Assembly: GCF_015230015.1 (NCBI RefSeq)
Contig: NZ_JAAKZC010000005.1
Coordinates: 62,001-126,000, forward strand
DNA from: Campylobacter concisus
GTDB taxonomy: Bacteria > Campylobacterota > Campylobacteria > Campylobacterales > Campylobacteraceae
DNA: 64,000 nucleotides
Direction: 5' to 3'
This document shows positions 56,200 through 64,000 of this stretch, one piece after another (the stretch's first letter is position 1; each line of letters starts with the position of its first letter). Both the position numbers and the translations under genes were made by a program. The notes beneath the pieces were generated by a model. It made no database searches, had not been told where the DNA came from, and was given only the letters and a program-made list of their open reading frames with translations.

Positions 56200-56238
56200 A
56201 TAAATTTAAAATAGACTTACAATCTATTTTAAATTTAA
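56200..56238 (+). promoter_or_regulatory. Large palindromic operator candidate upstream of the LLM oxidoreductase
   Basis: A perfect 16-bp inverted repeat (56200-56215 and 56223-56238), spacer CTTACAA, inner half-sites AATAGA and TCTATT. It ends five bases before the TATAAT at 56243, so it covers the -35 region. No gene is transcribed into it from the left, which argues against a terminator. Confidence 0.6.
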
Positions 56239-56242
56239 TCTT

Positions 56243-56248
56243 TATAAT
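56243..56248 (+). promoter_or_regulatory. -10 box of the LLM oxidoreductase gene
   Basis: TTTATAATCCC has a perfect TATAAT 24 bases before the ATG. AAAAGGA (56261-56267) is the ribosome site. Confidence 0.6.
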
Positions 56249-56272
56249 CCCTCATCTACAAAAAGGATAAAA

Positions 56273-57313
56273 ATGAATCTCTCAATCTTAAATTTACTAC
56301 CGATAAAACAAGGCGGTGATGCAAAAGCTGCCATAGATGCAGCCCTCAGACTGGCTAAATTTGCCGAAGATATCGGCATAAAGCGCTACTGGGTTGCAGA
56401 GCATCACAATATGAAAAACTTAGCTAGCTCAGCCACGCAGCTCCTCATCGCACACATATTAGAGCATACAAAAAGCCTGCGTGTGGGCTCTGGCGGCGTG
56501 ATGCTACCAAACCACAGCCCCTACTCTATCGCCGAGCAGTACGCCACTCTTGAGACGCTATATCCAAACCGCGTCGATCTTGGGCTAGGCAGAGCTCCAG
56601 GGACTGACCAAGAGACAGCTGCAGTGCTTAGACGTGGCGCAAGAGAGATGGAATTTAACATGCATATAAACGAGCTAATGGATTATTTTAACGCTAAAAG
56701 AGCCGTGAAAGCCTATCCAAAAATAGACAAAATTCCACCTATTTACATACTTGGCTCAAGCATATATAGCGCATATGTGGCGGCTGAGTTTGGCCTGCCT
56801 TACGCCTTTGCGTCGCATTTTGCACCACGTGCGCTAGAAAAAGCGGTAGAAATTTATCGTCAAAATTTCAAACCATCGCCCTTTTTAAAAGCGCCCTATG
56901 TCATCGCAGGAGCAAATGTGATAATAGCCCAAAGTGACGAGCTAGCAAAGAGCTTGGCAACCACGCAAACGCAGTTTTTCTTAAACGTAGTAACTGGCGA
57001 AAAAGAGTATTTGCAGCCACCAAAAAAGGATAACGACGAAGTATTTGCTGCGTCTTACAAAACAGGTGCCAAAGCTCCACATTTTGGGCCGATCGACTTT
57101 AGGCAGATAGAGCTAAAAAATAGAGAAAGAAGCGTCACGGAAGAGATGATGGCGTGCTCTTTTATAGGCTCAAAACAAAGCGTTAAAGAGCAAATTTTAA
57201 AGTTTCAAAACGCACTAGCAGTCGATGAGATCATGGCTCAAAGCTTCATTTTTGATGAAAAGGCACAGCTTGACTCTTTTGGGGCGTTAAAAGAGATCGC
57301 AGATCAAATTTAA
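56273..57313 (+). CDS. LLM-class flavin-dependent oxidoreductase (luciferase-like)
   Basis: 346 residues, bacterial luciferase-like TIM barrel. It starts SILNLLPIKQGGDAKAAID, has RYWVAEHHNM for FMN binding, GGVMLPNHSPYSIAEQYATLE, and RVDLGLGRAPGTD, which together mark the MsnO8-type group of FMN-dependent monooxygenases. Substrate unknown. It is alone on the plus strand, divergent from gne, with a palindrome in its promoter that suggests specific repression or activation. Its stop overlaps the DNA ligase stop by 4 bases. Confidence 0.85.
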   Translation: MNLSILNLLPIKQGGDAKAAIDAALRLAKFAEDIGIKRYWVAEHHNMKNLASSATQLLIAHILEHTKSLRVGSGGVMLPNHSPYSIAEQYATLETLYPNRVDLGLGRAPGTDQETAAVLRRGAREMEFNMHINELMDYFNAKRAVKAYPKIDKIPPIYILGSSIYSAYVAAEFGLPYAFASHFAPRALEKAVEIYRQNFKPSPFLKAPYVIAGANVIIAQSDELAKSLATTQTQFFLNVVTGEKEYLQPPKKDNDEVFAASYKTGAKAPHFGPIDFRQIELKNRERSVTEEMMACSFIGSKQSVKEQILKFQNALAVDEIMAQSFIFDEKAQLDSFGALKEIADQI

Positions 57314-58155
57314 TCCTCTCTAACCCTTAAAAATATAGGAAATCTTGGCTTGCCGTTAGCCGTTAAATTTTGAAATTTATATGTGATGATAGAGCCTATC
57401 TTTGGGGGCTCTTGACGATTTTTGTCGCTTAGTCCTGAGCCTATTTTAAAGATAGTGCCCTCTTTTGGCTCGCCCTCTTTGCTACCAAGTGCTTTGCAGG
57501 TAAGCGAGCCAGCAAGATTTGCGTATTTACCGCTGCCTTTATTCACGGCGATAACCTCGCACTCGGCGTCTTTAAATTTCTTAAATTTGAGCGCATTTTT
57601 ACTTCGTTTTCGCTCGTATGGCGCATTTGGCTCACGCACCACTGCACCCTCACCGCCTTTTGCGATAATGTCCTCTGTAAATTTTAAAAATTGAGCGTTA
57701 TCGCGCATTTTTATCTGCTTTATGATGATTAAATTGTCATTTGGCTCATTTTTTAGAAATTTAGCCAAAATTTCCAGTCTGGCAAGTAGTCCGCCGCTCA
57801 CCTCTGGCACGTCAAAAATGTGAAATTTTAGCCTACTCCACGCCTTTTCATCTGGCAGCTTATCCATCACGGTCGCTTGAATTTCTTCAAATTTAAGCTC
57901 CTTTGCGTAAAGCTCGCCATCAAGTGCAAATTTAGGGAAATTTTTAGTAAAACTTAGCGGTACATTTAGCTTTTTGCCATGCCTTGAGAGCAAATTCTCT
58001 CCGTCCCAGTAGGCGCGCACGCCATCAAGCTTCTCGCTAGCTAGCCAGCCACTGACGTTTTGATCTTTAAATTCGCTAAGGCGCAGCAGATCAAGAGAAA
58101 ATGCAAAATTTAAAAGCACCAAAAGTGCAAAAATTATTCTAATCAAGCCTTGCAC
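57310..58155 (-). CDS. Exported ATP-dependent DNA ligase (Lig E type)
   Basis: 281 residues. A signal peptide covers the first ~20 residues (IIFALLVLLNFAFS). Then nucleotidyltransferase motif I EKLDGVRAYW with the lysine to be adenylated at K42, motif III FALDGELY, motif IV EGAVVREP, motif V LKFKKF, and a C-terminal OB fold. No other domains, as in minimal Lig E enzymes of Neisseria, Haemophilus and Campylobacter. Likely periplasmic, repairing nicks in DNA; a link with natural transformation has been proposed for the family. The replicative NAD-dependent LigA is separate. Confidence 0.85.
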   Translation of the reverse strand: MQGLIRIIFALLVLLNFAFSLDLLRLSEFKDQNVSGWLASEKLDGVRAYWDGENLLSRHGKKLNVPLSFTKNFPKFALDGELYAKELKFEEIQATVMDKLPDEKAWSRLKFHIFDVPEVSGGLLARLEILAKFLKNEPNDNLIIIKQIKMRDNAQFLKFTEDIIAKGGEGAVVREPNAPYERKRSKNALKFKKFKDAECEVIAVNKGSGKYANLAGSLTCKALGSKEGEPKEGTIFKIGSGLSDKNRQEPPKIGSIITYKFQNLTANGKPRFPIFLRVRED

Positions 58156-58721
58156 TTACAAAAACAATAGTCTATGTGATCATCCACCACGCCCACGCTT
58201 TGCAAAAAGGCATAGGTGCTAACAGAGCCTAGAAACTTAAACCCTCGCCTTTTTAGCTCCTTTGCCACAAAGTCAGACATCGGCGTAGTAGCTGGCACTT
58301 GCTTGATATTTTGATAGTGATTGATGATCTGTTTGCCGTCAAATTTTGGGTCAAATTTCTTTAGCAAATGTCCCCACAAATAGTCATAAAAGCTGCCAAA
58401 TTCTTGCGTTACTGATAAAAATGCAATGGCATTTGTGGCAAGAGAATTTAGTTTTAATCTATTACGTATGAGCCCTTCATTTTGCATAAATTTAGCTATC
58501 TCAGCCTCGCCATAAAGCTTGACCTTTTCAGGGTCAAAGCCGTCAAACGCCACTCTCATAGCCTCTCTTTTTTGAAGCACTCCATGCCACGAAAGTCCCG
58601 CTTGAAAGCCCTCTAAAACTATCATCTCAAAAAATTTTCTATCATCTTTTATGACCTTGCCCCACTCATTATCGTGGTAGGCTATATCAAGCTCGCCCTT
58701 GGCCCACTCGCAACGTCTCAT
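58143..58721 (-). CDS. tag: DNA-3-methyladenine glycosylase I
   Basis: Base-excision repair enzyme removing 3-methyladenine. 192 residues. RRCEWAKGELDIAYHDNEWG at the start, EGFQAGLSWHGVLQKREAMR and VGVVDDHIDYCFCKCK at the end carry the Cys/His zinc ligands of the Tag family. Overlaps the exported ligase by 13 bases, so the pair is co-transcribed. Confidence 0.95.
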   Translation of the reverse strand: MRRCEWAKGELDIAYHDNEWGKVIKDDRKFFEMIVLEGFQAGLSWHGVLQKREAMRVAFDGFDPEKVKLYGEAEIAKFMQNEGLIRNRLKLNSLATNAIAFLSVTQEFGSFYDYLWGHLLKKFDPKFDGKQIINHYQNIKQVPATTPMSDFVAKELKRRGFKFLGSVSTYAFLQSVGVVDDHIDYCFCKCKA

Positions 58722-59780
58722 TTAAATTTTAATCCCGTAAAACTCGCTATACCACTCGACAAATTTAGCCACGCCGTCGTTTACCTTTGTATTTGGCTTG
58801 TAGTCAAAGTCAGCCACCAAATCGCTCACGTCTGCAAATGTCGCTGGCACGTCGCCTGCTTGAAGTGGAAGAAAATTTTTCTTGATCTCACGGCCGATCT
58901 TTATCTCAACTGCCTTGATGTAGTCCATGAGCTCAACTGGGCTGTTGTTGCCGATGTTATAGACTTTAAACGGCGCTTTTGAAGTGGCAGGGTCTGGGTG
59001 CTTTGCGTTCCAAGCTGGATTTGGCTTAGCAGGGTTGTCGATGCACTTAATAATGCCCTTTACGATGTCGTCCACGTAGGTAAAGTCGCGCTTCATCTTA
59101 CCGTAGTTGAAAACATCGATGGTTTTATCTTTAAGCGCAGCATCAACAAACAAAAATAGCGCCATATCAGGGCGTCCCCATGGTCCATAAACGGTAAAAA
59201 AGCGAAGTCCAGTCGTTGGCACGTTAAATAGGTGGCTATAAGTGTGCGCCATCATCTCGTTGCTCTTTTTGGTCGCCGCGTAGAGGCTTATAGGGTGATT
59301 GACCGCTTCGTGCGTAGAAAATGGCATGTTTTCATTTAGTCCATAAACCGAGCTAGAGCTTGCATAGACTAGGTTTTTGATCTCATTGTGGCGGCAGCAC
59401 TCGAGGATGTTCATAAAGCCTGTGATGTTGCTGTCGATGTAGGCTTTTGGGTTTATGAGCGAGTAGCGAACGCCAGCTTGTGCGGCTAAATTTACCACCA
59501 CGTCAAATTTTTGCTTCTCAAAAAGCTCTTTCATCGTCTTTTCATCAGCAAGGTCTGCTTTTATAAATTTTAAATTTGTATGAGTTTTTGAAGTGATAAG
59601 CTTGCCGTAGTCTATCTCGCTCACGTCAAAACCAGCCGTTTTTAGGCGTGCAAGCTTTAAATTTACGTCGTAATAGTCATTTATCACATCATATCCAACG
59701 ACCTCATCTCCACGTGCTACAAGAGCATTTGCAAGGTGAAATCCTATAAATCCAGCTGTTCCAGTTACTAAAATTTTCAT
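58722..59780 (-). CDS. NAD-dependent epimerase, UDP-glucuronate 4-epimerase-like
   Basis: 352 residues. NAD site [34 protein letters not shown] (a UDP-GlcA epimerase signature), [16 protein letters not shown], and catalytic S...Y-x3-K seen as [11 protein letters not shown] and [10 protein letters not shown]. The family turns UDP-glucuronate into UDP-galacturonate. With Ugd at 53770 it would supply galacturonic acid for a surface glycan. It directly abuts tag. Confidence 0.88.
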   Translation of the reverse strand: MKILVTGTAGFIGFHLANALVARGDEVVGYDVINDYYDVNLKLARLKTAGFDVSEIDYGKLITSKTHTNLKFIKADLADEKTMKELFEKQKFDVVVNLAAQAGVRYSLINPKAYIDSNITGFMNILECCRHNEIKNLVYASSSSVYGLNENMPFSTHEAVNHPISLYAATKKSNEMMAHTYSHLFNVPTTGLRFFTVYGPWGRPDMALFLFVDAALKDKTIDVFNYGKMKRDFTYVDDIVKGIIKCIDNPAKPNPAWNAKHPDPATSKAPFKVYNIGNNSPVELMDYIKAVEIKIGREIKKNFLPLQAGDVPATFADVSDLVADFDYKPNTKVNDGVAKFVEWYSEFYGIKI

Positions 59781-59800
59781 ATTTTTCCTTTCATTTTGAC

Positions 59801-60811
59801 TTATTCGTCGTCTAAATTTATCTCAGGCACTTTCTCTTCAAAAAGCGTCTTGCCTTTTGGCTCTTTTGGCTTTAGATCGCTTGCTTTTTTAAGCAAACCA
59901 CCAAGCATATCGCGGTTTAGCTCCTCTTTGCTAATGGGCCTTACATCATCAAATTCACTAAATTCCAAAGCCTCTTTATCTACCTTGATCTCGTAGTCTA
60001 GCTTGCCAGAAATTCTTTCTAGCTCGTCGCTTATCGCAGAGCAAAAGACCTCAGTGTATCCCCTGTGAGCGCAGTTTTTGGCTAGAAATTCGCTCATCAC
60101 ATTTAGGTGATTTATGTAGTCATCTTGCAAGATATTTGCCTGCAAAAGCTCAAATTTCAAAAATAGCCAGTAGGTGTTAAGCACGTCGCTTTCGCAGTAT
60201 TCGTTTATCTTATCAAGCTCGCCAGCGTAGTAAAGCTCAAGCACCTGATCGCCGTGCACGTCGTATTTGCCAGGTAAATTTAAGCTAGCGCAAAGCGTAT
60301 CAAGCTTTAGCCCTCTAACACTTCCAAAATCGCTTATAAAATCAAGCAGATCAAGGTGAAATTTAGGCGAATACCTTGCCCTATAATTTTCCCATTTGTT
60401 TTTGTTTAGCTCTTTGTTTTCGCTCTCGTAATAAGCCGCCGCGTTTAGGTTGTAGCGCATCGCACGCACCATTAGCATAGGCAGGTCAAAGCCACGGCCG
60501 TTAAAGCTAACAAGCCTTGGATTGTAGTCATTTATAAATTTTAAAAATTTAGCGATGATCTCGCGCTCGTCCTTGCCCTCCATCGTGCTAACTTTTAAAA
60601 ATTTGCCATACTCATCGGCCATCACCGCAGAGATCGCCACAACTCTATGAAACATCACAGGCAAAAAGTCGCTGCCACTGGCCTCTTTTTGCAAGGCCAT
60701 CGCCTGGATGCTCACATCTTCGTCGCTCCCGTCAATGCCGTAAATTTTTCTTATCAAATTTGCATCAGGTATCGTCTCGCAGTCAAAGACGCAGATGTAA
60801 CTTTTCGCCAT
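59801..60811 (-). CDS. Predicted 3'-5' exonuclease, PolB-like DEDD family
   Basis: 336 residues. The RNase H-like exonuclease motifs are clear: Exo I FDCETIPD (D10, E12), Exo [14 protein letters not shown], and Exo [15 protein letters not shown] (DEDDy type, Tyr four before Asp). This is the 'predicted 3'-5' exonuclease related to the PolB exonuclease domain' group. No polymerase domain follows; a ~100-residue C-terminal extension ends in a charged tail. Cellular substrate unknown. Diverges from waaC. Confidence 0.85.
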   Translation of the reverse strand: MAKSYICVFDCETIPDANLIRKIYGIDGSDEDVSIQAMALQKEASGSDFLPVMFHRVVAISAVMADEYGKFLKVSTMEGKDEREIIAKFLKFINDYNPRLVSFNGRGFDLPMLMVRAMRYNLNAAAYYESENKELNKNKWENYRARYSPKFHLDLLDFISDFGSVRGLKLDTLCASLNLPGKYDVHGDQVLELYYAGELDKINEYCESDVLNTYWLFLKFELLQANILQDDYINHLNVMSEFLAKNCAHRGYTEVFCSAISDELERISGKLDYEIKVDKEALEFSEFDDVRPISKEELNRDMLGGLLKKASDLKPKEPKGKTLFEEKVPEINLDDE

Positions 60812-60838
60812 TTTAGCCCTTTTTTAAGCATTTTTTTT

Positions 60839-60844
60839 TAAAAT
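60839..60844 (+). promoter_or_regulatory. Candidate -10 box for the waaC operon
   Basis: TTTTTTTTTAAAATCATACC has TAAAAT after nine T, 31 bases before the waaC ATG. The ribosome site AAAG is weak. Confidence 0.45.
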
Positions 60845-60874
60845 CATACCAAAAATTTATATTTAAAGTGTTTT

Positions 60875-61849
60875 ATGCAAGATAAAAATCAACTAAAAAT
60901 AGCCATCGTAAAGCTCTCCGCTCTTGGAGACATCGTGCACGCAGCCATTGTGCTTCAGTTTATCAAAAAGCACTGCCCAAATGCCCACATCACGTGGCTA
61001 GTTGATGCACGTTTTGCAAGCCTTTTAAAAGACCATCCGCTAATCGACGAGCTAGTCGTTTTACCACTTAAAGAGAGCTTTAAAAAGAGCTACAAGATCA
61101 TAAAAACGCTTGGTAAATTTGATAAGATCATCGACTTGCAAGGGCTCTTTAAATCAGCCGTCGTCGCAAAACTACTTGGCAGAGAAATTTATGGCTTTAG
61201 CAAAGAGAGCGTCAAAGAGAAAATTTCTGCAAGGCTTTATAAGCATAAATTTAAGATCGACTACAACGAAAATATCATAGTTAGAAACCTAAGCCTTGTT
61301 GGATACGCTCTAAATTTTGGCTTTGATAGAGATGAAATTTTAAAAAAATCGCCCTGCTTTGAAATAGTAGGGAAATTTAAAAATGAAAGTGGTAAAAAGC
61401 GTGTTTTAATCGCTGCCTTTGCAAGCGAAGAGAGCAAAATTTATGACAAATTTAAAGATGTGATCAGGTTGCTTAATGGTTGCGAAATTTATCTTTGCTA
61501 CGGGAGTGAGAGCGAAAAAACAAGAGCTGAGGCGATCATCTCGCGCACCTCTGCAAAACTGCTTGAAAAGCTAAGCATAAAAGATATGATAGATTTTATC
61601 GCAAGCTGCGATCTAGTAATCGGCAATGATAGCGGCCTAACGCACCTTGCATGGGCGATAAATAGGCCTTCTATCACGCTTTTTGGTAACCGACCAAGCC
61701 ACCGCAATGCCTACGTAACGGACAAAAATCTTGTCATTGATATGGGTAAGCAAATAGATGCTAGAAGTATCGATAAAAACGACTTTTGTATAAGAGAAAT
61801 TTACCCTGAAACGGTTGCAAATTTTGCAAAAAGGCTGCTAAATGGATAG
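60875..61849 (+). CDS. waaC: Lipopolysaccharide heptosyltransferase I
   Basis: GT9 enzyme that adds the first L-glycero-D-manno-heptose to Kdo on lipid A. 324 residues. KIAIVKLSALGDIVHAAIVLQF is the WaaC start, IIDLQGLFKSAVVAKLLG follows, and DLVIGNDSGLTHLAWAINRPSITLFG is the ADP-heptose site. First gene of the LOS core cluster at the right end of the window; overlaps htrB by 8 bases. Confidence 0.95.
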   Translation: MQDKNQLKIAIVKLSALGDIVHAAIVLQFIKKHCPNAHITWLVDARFASLLKDHPLIDELVVLPLKESFKKSYKIIKTLGKFDKIIDLQGLFKSAVVAKLLGREIYGFSKESVKEKISARLYKHKFKIDYNENIIVRNLSLVGYALNFGFDRDEILKKSPCFEIVGKFKNESGKKRVLIAAFASEESKIYDKFKDVIRLLNGCEIYLCYGSESEKTRAEAIISRTSAKLLEKLSIKDMIDFIASCDLVIGNDSGLTHLAWAINRPSITLFGNRPSHRNAYVTDKNLVIDMGKQIDARSIDKNDFCIREIYPETVANFAKRLLNG

Positions 61850-62735
61850 GCTCTATCTAGCTGGCTTTTACACATTAAAATTTCTTATATTTTTACTCCC
61901 AACTGCGCTTCAAAATTTGCTTGCTAAATTTCTAGCATTTGCGTTTATGAAGCTTAAAAAAAAGAGATTTCACATCGTGATGACAAATTTAAACCTTGCG
62001 TTTGGCGAGACTAAGAGTAAAGAGGAAAAGCTAGAAATCGCTAAAAAATGCTACTACAACTTTGCAAAATATCTTGGTATAAATTTCATCCTCAACCAAA
62101 ACACAACAAAGCAAAAGATACTTAAGCAAGTTGTTTTTAAAAACGAGCACTTTTTACTTGACGCGATGAAGTCTGGCCGACCTATCATCGTCACAACCGC
62201 GCACTTTGGACAGTGGGAGATATTTAGTCTAGCGATGGCAGCACGATTTGGCGCAGTTTCGGTACTTGGCAGAAGGCTTGATAGTAGCGTCATGGATAAA
62301 ATTTTAAGAGCCAACAGATCGCAATTTGACGTGGAGCTCATCGATAAAGATGGCGGTGCAAAAGATATCTTAAAAGCGCTAAAAGCTAGACGTTTGGTTG
62401 GAATCTTGGTCGATCAAAACACCGCACCAAAAGATGGCATAAAGGTGCAGTTTTTTGGTAAAGATGTGCTTCACACGCCAGCTGCAAGCTTGCTAGCGCA
62501 AAAAACAAATGCTTTAATCATAAACGCATTTATCTACCAAAAAGGCGAAAATTTAAGCGAAATTTGCTTTAAAGAGCCTATTGATATAAGCACGTTTGAT
62601 AAAGAAGATGCCGTACAAAAAGCGACGCAAATGCAGTGTAGCGCGTGCGAAGAGATGGTTAGAACAAGGCCTGAGGAGTACTTTTGGTTTCACCAAAGGT
62701 TTAAGAGATTTTACGAAAATGAGTATAAATGCTAA
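61842..62735 (+). CDS. htrB: Lipid A biosynthesis lauroyl acyltransferase (HtrB/LpxL family)
   Basis: 297 residues, LABLAT family. N-terminal membrane anchor (about 12-32), then VTTAHFGQWEIF with the H-x4-E type catalytic motif (H-x(4)-D/E), LVDQNTAPKDGIKVQFFG and PEEYFWFHQRFKR near the end. Adds a secondary acyl chain to lipid A at the inner membrane. Between waaC and a GT2 gene, overlapping both, the same order I recall for C. jejuni. Confidence 0.94.
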   Translation: MDRLYLAGFYTLKFLIFLLPTALQNLLAKFLAFAFMKLKKKRFHIVMTNLNLAFGETKSKEEKLEIAKKCYYNFAKYLGINFILNQNTTKQKILKQVVFKNEHFLLDAMKSGRPIIVTTAHFGQWEIFSLAMAARFGAVSVLGRRLDSSVMDKILRANRSQFDVELIDKDGGAKDILKALKARRLVGILVDQNTAPKDGIKVQFFGKDVLHTPAASLLAQKTNALIINAFIYQKGENLSEICFKEPIDISTFDKEDAVQKATQMQCSACEEMVRTRPEEYFWFHQRFKRFYENEYKC

Positions 62736-63433
62736 GCGTCGTAATCCTAACTTACAATAGCGAAAAGTACCTAAAAGAGGTGCTAGAAAGTGCTAAATTT
62801 GTTGATGAGATCATCGTGGTTGATAGCGGCTCAAAAGATAGCACAAGGCAAATTTGTGATAGCTTTAGCAATGTGAAATTTCACGAGCAAGCTTGGCTTG
62901 GATTTGGCGCGCAAAAGCAAAAAGGCGTGGATCTAGCCAAAAACGAGTGGGTCTTTGTGCTTGATAGTGACGAGGTGATCACAAGTGAGCTAAAAGAGGA
63001 GATCATTGACACGCTAAAAGAGCCTAAATTTAGCGCATATAACGTAGCTAGATTAAATTTTTTCTTTGGCAAAGCGATAAAAAATATGGGGCTATATCCA
63101 GACTACACGGTGAGGCTATTTAATAAAAATTTTGCCAAATTTGATGGCAGAGCTGTGCATGAAAAGGTCGTTTTAAATGATGGCTCGCAAAGACTTGGGA
63201 CGCTTAAAAATCACTTCTTGCACTACGCGTATGAGAGCATCGAGCAGTTTATCGCCAAGCAAAATCGCTACTCAAGCATGGGCGCAAAGAGAAATTTATT
63301 TAAGGCACTTACGAGCCCAGCTTGGACATTTTTTAAGCTTTTTGTGCTAAAAGGTGGCTTTAAAGAGGGCTTTGCTGGCTATGTTATCGCTAGACTTTAT
63401 GCCCAATACACATTTTGGAAATATATAAAATGA
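62729..63433 (+). CDS. GT2 glycosyltransferase of LOS core (LgtF/WaaE-like)
   Basis: 234 residues. SVVILTYNSEKYLKEVLESA, VVDSGSKDSTRQIC, and WVFVLDSDEVIT (DXD) followed by ARLNFFFGKAIKNMGLYPDY-type acceptor region and RLFNK, KFDGRAVHEKV. These are features of LgtF/WaaE beta-1,4-glucosyltransferases that put glucose on heptose I. Overlaps htrB by 7 bases and the next gene as ATGA. Confidence 0.85.
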   Translation: MLSVVILTYNSEKYLKEVLESAKFVDEIIVVDSGSKDSTRQICDSFSNVKFHEQAWLGFGAQKQKGVDLAKNEWVFVLDSDEVITSELKEEIIDTLKEPKFSAYNVARLNFFFGKAIKNMGLYPDYTVRLFNKNFAKFDGRAVHEKVVLNDGSQRLGTLKNHFLHYAYESIEQFIAKQNRYSSMGAKRNLFKALTSPAWTFFKLFVLKGGFKEGFAGYVIARLYAQYTFWKYIK

Positions 63434-64000
63434 AAATACTTGTGATTAAATTTAGAAACATCGGCGATGTGCTTTTAACAACACCACTCATTGAAAACCT
63501 GCACCACTACTATCCAGACGCTACCATCGACTTTGCCCTAAACAAGGGCACGGAAGCGATGATAGAAGGCAATCCTTACATAAATAAAATCCACATTTAT
63601 GATAGGCAAAGTGCAAATTCTGGCTTTTTTAAAAAGCTAATGACCGAGCTAAAATTTATAAGAGCGATCAAAAAAGAGAAGTACGATATGGCGGTGCAAA
63701 CGACCACTGGAGACCGCGGCGTCATCATCGCAAAGTACGCCAAGATCAAAAAGATAGTTGGCTTTTTAGGAAAGCATAAGGCAATAAATAAACTTTTAAG
63801 TGTAAAAGCAAAATATTACGAAAATTTCTCTCACACGGTTGATCTAAATTTAAATGCGCTAAGAGCACTGGGTTTTGAGCCGGTGAGCAAAAAAGTAAGC
63901 GTCTTTTCAGATGAGAGCGTGGAGCATCTAAATTTACCAAAACGCTTTGTGCATGTGCATCTAACAAGCCGCTGGATGTTTAAATGCGCAAACGACGAGA
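63430..64000 (+). CDS. LOS core heptosyltransferase, WaaQ-like (cut by window end)
   Basis: First 190 residues of a GT9 protein; the frame is open to the last base. KILVIKFRNIGDVLLTTPLIENLHHYYP matches GT9, and HLTSRWMFKCAND matches the P/L-TSRW-x-FK-C motif of the WaaQ (RfaQ) group rather than WaaF. Likely adds a further heptose to the inner core. The start overlaps the GT2 stop as ATGA. The rest lies outside the window. Confidence 0.8.
   Translation, partial: MKILVIKFRNIGDVLLTTPLIENLHHYYPDATIDFALNKGTEAMIEGNPYINKIHIYDRQSANSGFFKKLMTELKFIRAIKKEKYDMAVQTTTGDRGVIIAKYAKIKKIVGFLGKHKAINKLLSVKAKYYENFSHTVDLNLNALRALGFEPVSKKVSVFSDESVEHLNLPKRFVHVHLTSRWMFKCANDE

Overview
The window looks like chromosomal DNA of a Campylobacter, most like the C. 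concisus / non-thermotolerant group. The evidence is a complete Campylobacter-type pgl N-glycosylation locus, AT-rich DNA dense in the hexamer AAATTT, TAAAAT/TATAAT -10 boxes, AAGGA ribosome sites, and runs of genes in the order I remember from C. jejuni (serC-xseA-ubiE, perR-dxs-fliHGF-hisC-pheA-lysA, tal-serB-cheWAV-greA-lpxB, pssA-psd-ftsH-prmA-cheY, pglG to gne, then waaC-htrB). The species call is inference. There are no rRNA or tRNA genes, insertion sequences, phage genes or CRISPR arrays.

Layout. 1-6.7 kb: a TauE/SafE-type exporter, then a minus-strand group (methyltransferase, serC, xseA, ubiE/menG, CYTH-CHAD protein). 6.8-17.7 kb: perR, then lysA-pheA-hisC-fliF-fliG-fliH-dxs, with lptG and pth upstream. 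17.7-27.3 kb: rplY, an orphan pilT-type ATPase, tal, serB, the chemotaxis core cheW-cheA-cheV, a metallophosphoesterase that is a good candidate for the lipid A enzyme LpxJ, greA and lpxB. 27.4-28.9 kb, plus strand: surE and a ThiF/TcdA-like E1 protein. 28.86-29.71 kb: a gene-free tract between convergent genes, with three copies of a ~112-bp repeat and two strong hairpins. 29.7-35.8 kb: leuA behind a previously unlisted leucine leader peptide, then pssA, psd, ftsH, prmA and cheY. 35.9-56.1 kb: hisA, hisH, pglG, pglF, pglE, pglD, pglC, pglA, pglB, pglJ, two pglH-like genes, a GT2, a GT25, a Wzx-type flippase, two nucleotide-sugar dehydrogenases and gne. 56.3-60.8 kb: an LLM flavin oxidoreductase behind a large perfect palindrome, an exported ATP-dependent DNA ligase, tag, a UDP-glucuronate 4-epimerase-like gene and a DEDD exonuclease. 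60.9-64 kb, plus strand: lipooligosaccharide core genes (waaC, htrB, a GT2, and a truncated WaaQ-like heptosyltransferase).

How they work together. The central block builds an N-glycan: PglF/E/D make the diacetamido sugar, PglC loads it on undecaprenyl phosphate, PglA/J/H-type enzymes extend it, a flippase moves it, and PglB transfers it to protein. Gne supplies GalNAc. The three uronic-acid type enzymes nearby (Ugd, TviB/WbpO-like dehydrogenase, GlcA epimerase) and the extra transferases suggest a glycan different from that of C. jejuni. The lpxB/LpxJ-candidate, waaC, htrB and waaQ-like genes form the lipid A-core side.

Most notable: (1) a 27-codon leader ORF with five consecutive Leu codons whose ATG overlaps the pssA stop, in front of leuA; (2) the repeat tract, which sits where two C. 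jejuni-like gene blocks meet; (3) a perfect 70-bp direct repeat around a gene remnant beside the pgl locus; (4) the pgl locus with a Wzx-type flippase in the position of ABC-type PglK; (5) the extreme density of AAATTT, a form of the RAATTY motif used in Campylobacter DNA uptake, in the same window as an exported Lig E-like ligase; (6) a 16-bp perfect palindrome upstream of the LLM oxidoreductase.
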